DNA of 64,000 bases, from positions 7,492,434-7,556,433 of the forward strand of contig JAVHZZ010000008.1 in assembly GCA_036250195.1 (NCBI GenBank), given 5' to 3'. Numbering within the stretch: position 1 is the first letter of the stretch; each line of letters starts with the position of its first letter. A program made the translations under genes and the position numbers. Source of the DNA: Mixophyes australis. Its lineage: Eukaryota; Chordata; Amphibia; Anura; Limnodynastidae. Of this stretch, positions 61,115-64,000 are shown in pieces. A model generated the notes under the pieces. It did no database searches and was not told the origin of the DNA. It saw only the letters and a list, made by a program, of their open reading frames with translations.

Positions 61115-61890
61115 AAGATCATCACAGCAGCACAGACTATTTCAGGAGACAAGTTGTCTGACTTTGTGGGAAGCAGTAACCTGTCCACTGGTGATTATGT
61201 GGCTGAGAGTTATATAGTGGAAGGAGCAGGGTCTCCCTGCAGCACAGAGTATATCAGGAGATTAGTGATTTGTTAGTGAGGACAGGGCTGCATGTGACAG
61301 GGGCAGTGACATGATGTGAGGAGGGGAATGGAGGCAGCAGGAAGCCACAGACTGAGAGTTATATAGTGGAAGGAGCAGGGTCCCCCAGCAGCACAGAGTA
61401 TATCAGGAGATGAGTGATGTGTCAGTGAGGACAGGGCTGCATGTGACAGGGGCAGTGACATGATGTGAGGAGGGGAATGGAGGCAGCAGGAAGCCATATA
61501 CTGAGAGTTATATAGTGGAAGGAGCAGGGTCCTCCAGCAGCACAGAGTATATCAGGAGATGAGTGATGTGTTAGTGAGGACAGGGCTGCATGTGACAGGG
61601 ACAGTGACATGATGTGAGGAGGGGAATGGAGGCAGCAGGAAGCTACAGACTGAGAGTTATATAGTGGAAGGGGCAGGGTCCCCTAGCAGCACAGAGTATA
61701 TCAGGAGATGAGTGATGTGTTAGTGAGGACAGAGCTGTATGTGACAAGGGCAGTGACATGATGTGAGGAGGGGAATGCAGGTATCAGGGAGCCACAGACT
61801 GAGAGTTATATAGTAGAAGGAACAGGGTCCCCCAGCGGCACAAAATAGTTATGTGAGGCTCCTGATTCGGGAAGATTGTGATGTCAAGCT
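61115..61890 (+). repeat. 148-bp tandem repeat, array 3
   Basis: Landmark GAGAGTTATATAG at 61204, 61354, 61503, 61652 and 61801 (149-150 bp steps). The left edge is diverged (61115-61200), the right border carries GGAAGATTGTGATGTCAA. Confidence 0.95.
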
Positions 61891-64000
61891 CTTCAGTCAA
61901 ACTTGTTATTTTATTTAGTGTACTAGAGAACATAGGCTGACATTACTTACTAAAGCATCAATGAATACTGAATACAGGTAACTGATGTATTTCCACCTTG
62001 ACCCAACGTAACTGGTTCACATTCAGCTCATGTTTTCTCTATCTACCTAACTGAATTAAACAATTACCCCTCCCCCATTTTGACAGAACTGTGTTGATTA
62101 TTTTGTGCCCATTTTGTACTTTTTTTATGTTGGGAGTTATAGAATTGAGGTTTGGTTTTTTTAATTCACTACCACAATTGGAAAACAAAGTTTGAGAATG
62201 GGAGCAGATAATTGTAATAAAGTTAGTCTGTAAAACGTGTTGGTGAGATTGAGATGAAACATTGGTATCAGCTGTCCTCACACGGCACATTCAGAATTTT
62301 TCATGCCTTTTGCCTGCTGCAAATACACTCAAAAGCTTTTTTTATGCATTGACATAGATTTCCGTCCATTTGAGGTGAAAAAAAGGTGAAACGTGCGGCA
62401 TGCTGTGTATATATAACTGACACTGTGCAGACATGACCAGTGCCATCAAGGTGCTCCTTTTTTCATTGGCACTTACAGCAAACCAGTCACCTACACACAG
62501 CTACACGATAAACTGTTATCAATATTCATAAGTATTAATGAGAGTATGAGAAAATCTCTGTGACATCATCAAACTCTAGGACACAGTGTAGATTTCAGCA
62601 CATTGGCTCTGATTGAGCATAGACAGGGCATTCAGCCCACAAGACAGCCCCCACCAACAGATAATTGAAATAATGCTTCAGGTGTTATAGTACAAAACAG
62701 TGTGGGTGGATGTACGACTTCATAACTGATTTTATCAAGAATGGTATGTGTTAATATTGCAACTAGGCTGCTATTCAGGCTGTTCTCCCCTTTAATCCAT
62801 GTGTTAATTACGTATTAAAACCACAATGAAAGTGTAAAAGTTTGTTTTCCTTCTGTGTTTGTGCAAATTAATTGCTGGTGCACTCGTTTAATGTCCCTAG
62901 AACATTGCTGTCAGTAAATCAAATGTTACGGTATCGTTAACAGGAATCTGGACGACCTTTGATTAAGGCTCGCCAATAGTTCCGTACAACTACTGAACTG
63001 TACAAAGGAGGGGTTCTGGCTGAGGAATTAATATTTGTTTTATTCATTCTTTTAACAACTGTAATTATGTGTCCACTCTTCAGACACGTATTACTGCTGC
63101 AAATCACTTGTTGAGACTGTATGCCCAGATGCGTTGGCACACTAACGGCTTTCCAGCTGTTGAGGAACTAGAAGTTTCAGCATGCCCTACCAGCCAGTAG
63201 CAGGGAACCTTAAAGCAGCTTGTATTCATACAGGGTTTAATTTCTGATTTACTTTGGAAATATTGATACAAAATCTCTGTACAATGAAAGAAGGATACAA
63301 CTTAAACAAAAAGATCTTTCCAACTTATTTAATGTTGACTTAAGAGCCACAGACGATTAATTACAAGCGCTGTAAAAATAGGAACTCGTTATAGGAAAAA
63401 GGTTTTTTTTTTGGTTTTTTTTAACAAACCACAATATAGTTGTAGAGGAACATCTCCGTTTAATTCCGGAGACTCTTTCCGTTCAACAGGGACTTTGCTA
63501 CATCAGTAAAATAAATTAGCGCCACCATATCCGCGCCCCACTTTCCTTCCACTGACTCAGAGGGAAGTTTGCTATAATAGACTGTAACACATGAAGAGGG
63601 AACAGAGCTAAGTGTGACTAGTTTTGGACAGGAGAGAACAGAACGTCGCTGTAGCTGCTCTTTGACAATATTAACACCTGACGTTCAGCTCCTGAAACTT
63701 CCTGACTCGATTCTCTAACCAAGGATCGTAAATGACTCCATAATGACAGGAGTCGCCCAGAACCTGTACATCGCCTTAGGGAACATTTCTAATTACACAG
63801 ATGTCTTCAGAACTTAATTTCATATAATTATTGTGATAACAGAACACAATGTTATGTATCCTTAGACTGGGAACAAGCCCATTAATCCATCAATGATACA
63901 AATTGACACTATTATATGGAAAGGTTTCATTAAAGTACCACAGAAGGCTTCTATCTGTGCATTTCTTACATTAACCATTGTCCGTTTGTTTTAAATGAGG
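61891..64000. other. Intronic sequence to window end
   Basis: A fragment of the AACTACAAG-type repeat at 63148-63205 (AGCTGTTGAGGAACTAGAAG). No exon for the FGGY C-terminus recognised. Confidence 0.45.

Overview
The window is vertebrate nuclear DNA, most likely from a frog or other amphibian. It holds seven internal exons of one split gene. They are separated by introns of 1.7 to 24 kb filled with amphibian-style SINEs, MITEs, solo LTRs and hAT elements, and an exceptional amount of tandem repeat. There is no bacterial-type gene organisation, and the long open frames in the window are artefacts of tandem repeats. The amphibian assignment rests on repeat style and intron size and is an inference; the vertebrate assignment is firm.

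The gene is FGGY, on the plus strand, encoding an FGGY-family carbohydrate kinase (D-ribulokinase in human). Exons lie at 2160-2263, 26480-26587, 32572-32633, 40581-40728, 44399-44473, 46191-46311 and 58897-58991. All have GT-AG borders and compatible phases, and they join into 713 nt of uninterrupted reading frame. This covers about the C-terminal half of the protein, short of its last ~45 residues. The first half of the gene lies upstream of the window and the last exon(s) downstream.

Layout. 1-26479 (end of one intron, the first exon, then a 24-kb intron): a palindromic MITE with target duplication, a 4.15-kb 36-bp minisatellite, a 1.34-kb 56-bp minisatellite, SINEs, a dead Tc1 transposase, a 25-bp minisatellite, a solo LTR of 1842 bp and a LINE fragment. 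26588-40580: a TIR element carrying a nested hAT element that itself contains a minisatellite, a dimeric ~51-bp array, a 16/18-bp array, a 148-bp array and a dead Gypsy-type integrase fragment. 40729-58896: a 525-bp LTR-like element, further SINE and MITE copies, a second solo LTR of the same family split by a 2272-bp hAT element with its own 24-bp minisatellite, then a 28-bp G-rich array of 2.3 kb and a 43-bp array. 58992-64000: two 148-bp arrays in opposite orientation, then unremarkable sequence.

I found no second host gene, structural RNA gene, CpG-island promoter or CRISPR. The points most worth a second look are: about a dozen mostly unrelated minisatellites in one gene (about one fifth of the window); two hAT elements that each carry a tandem array; a hairpin repeat inside the solo LTRs whose stem shows a base covariation between copies; a 1343-bp duplicated block inside the 36-bp array; and inverted 148-bp arrays that could fold in the pre-mRNA.
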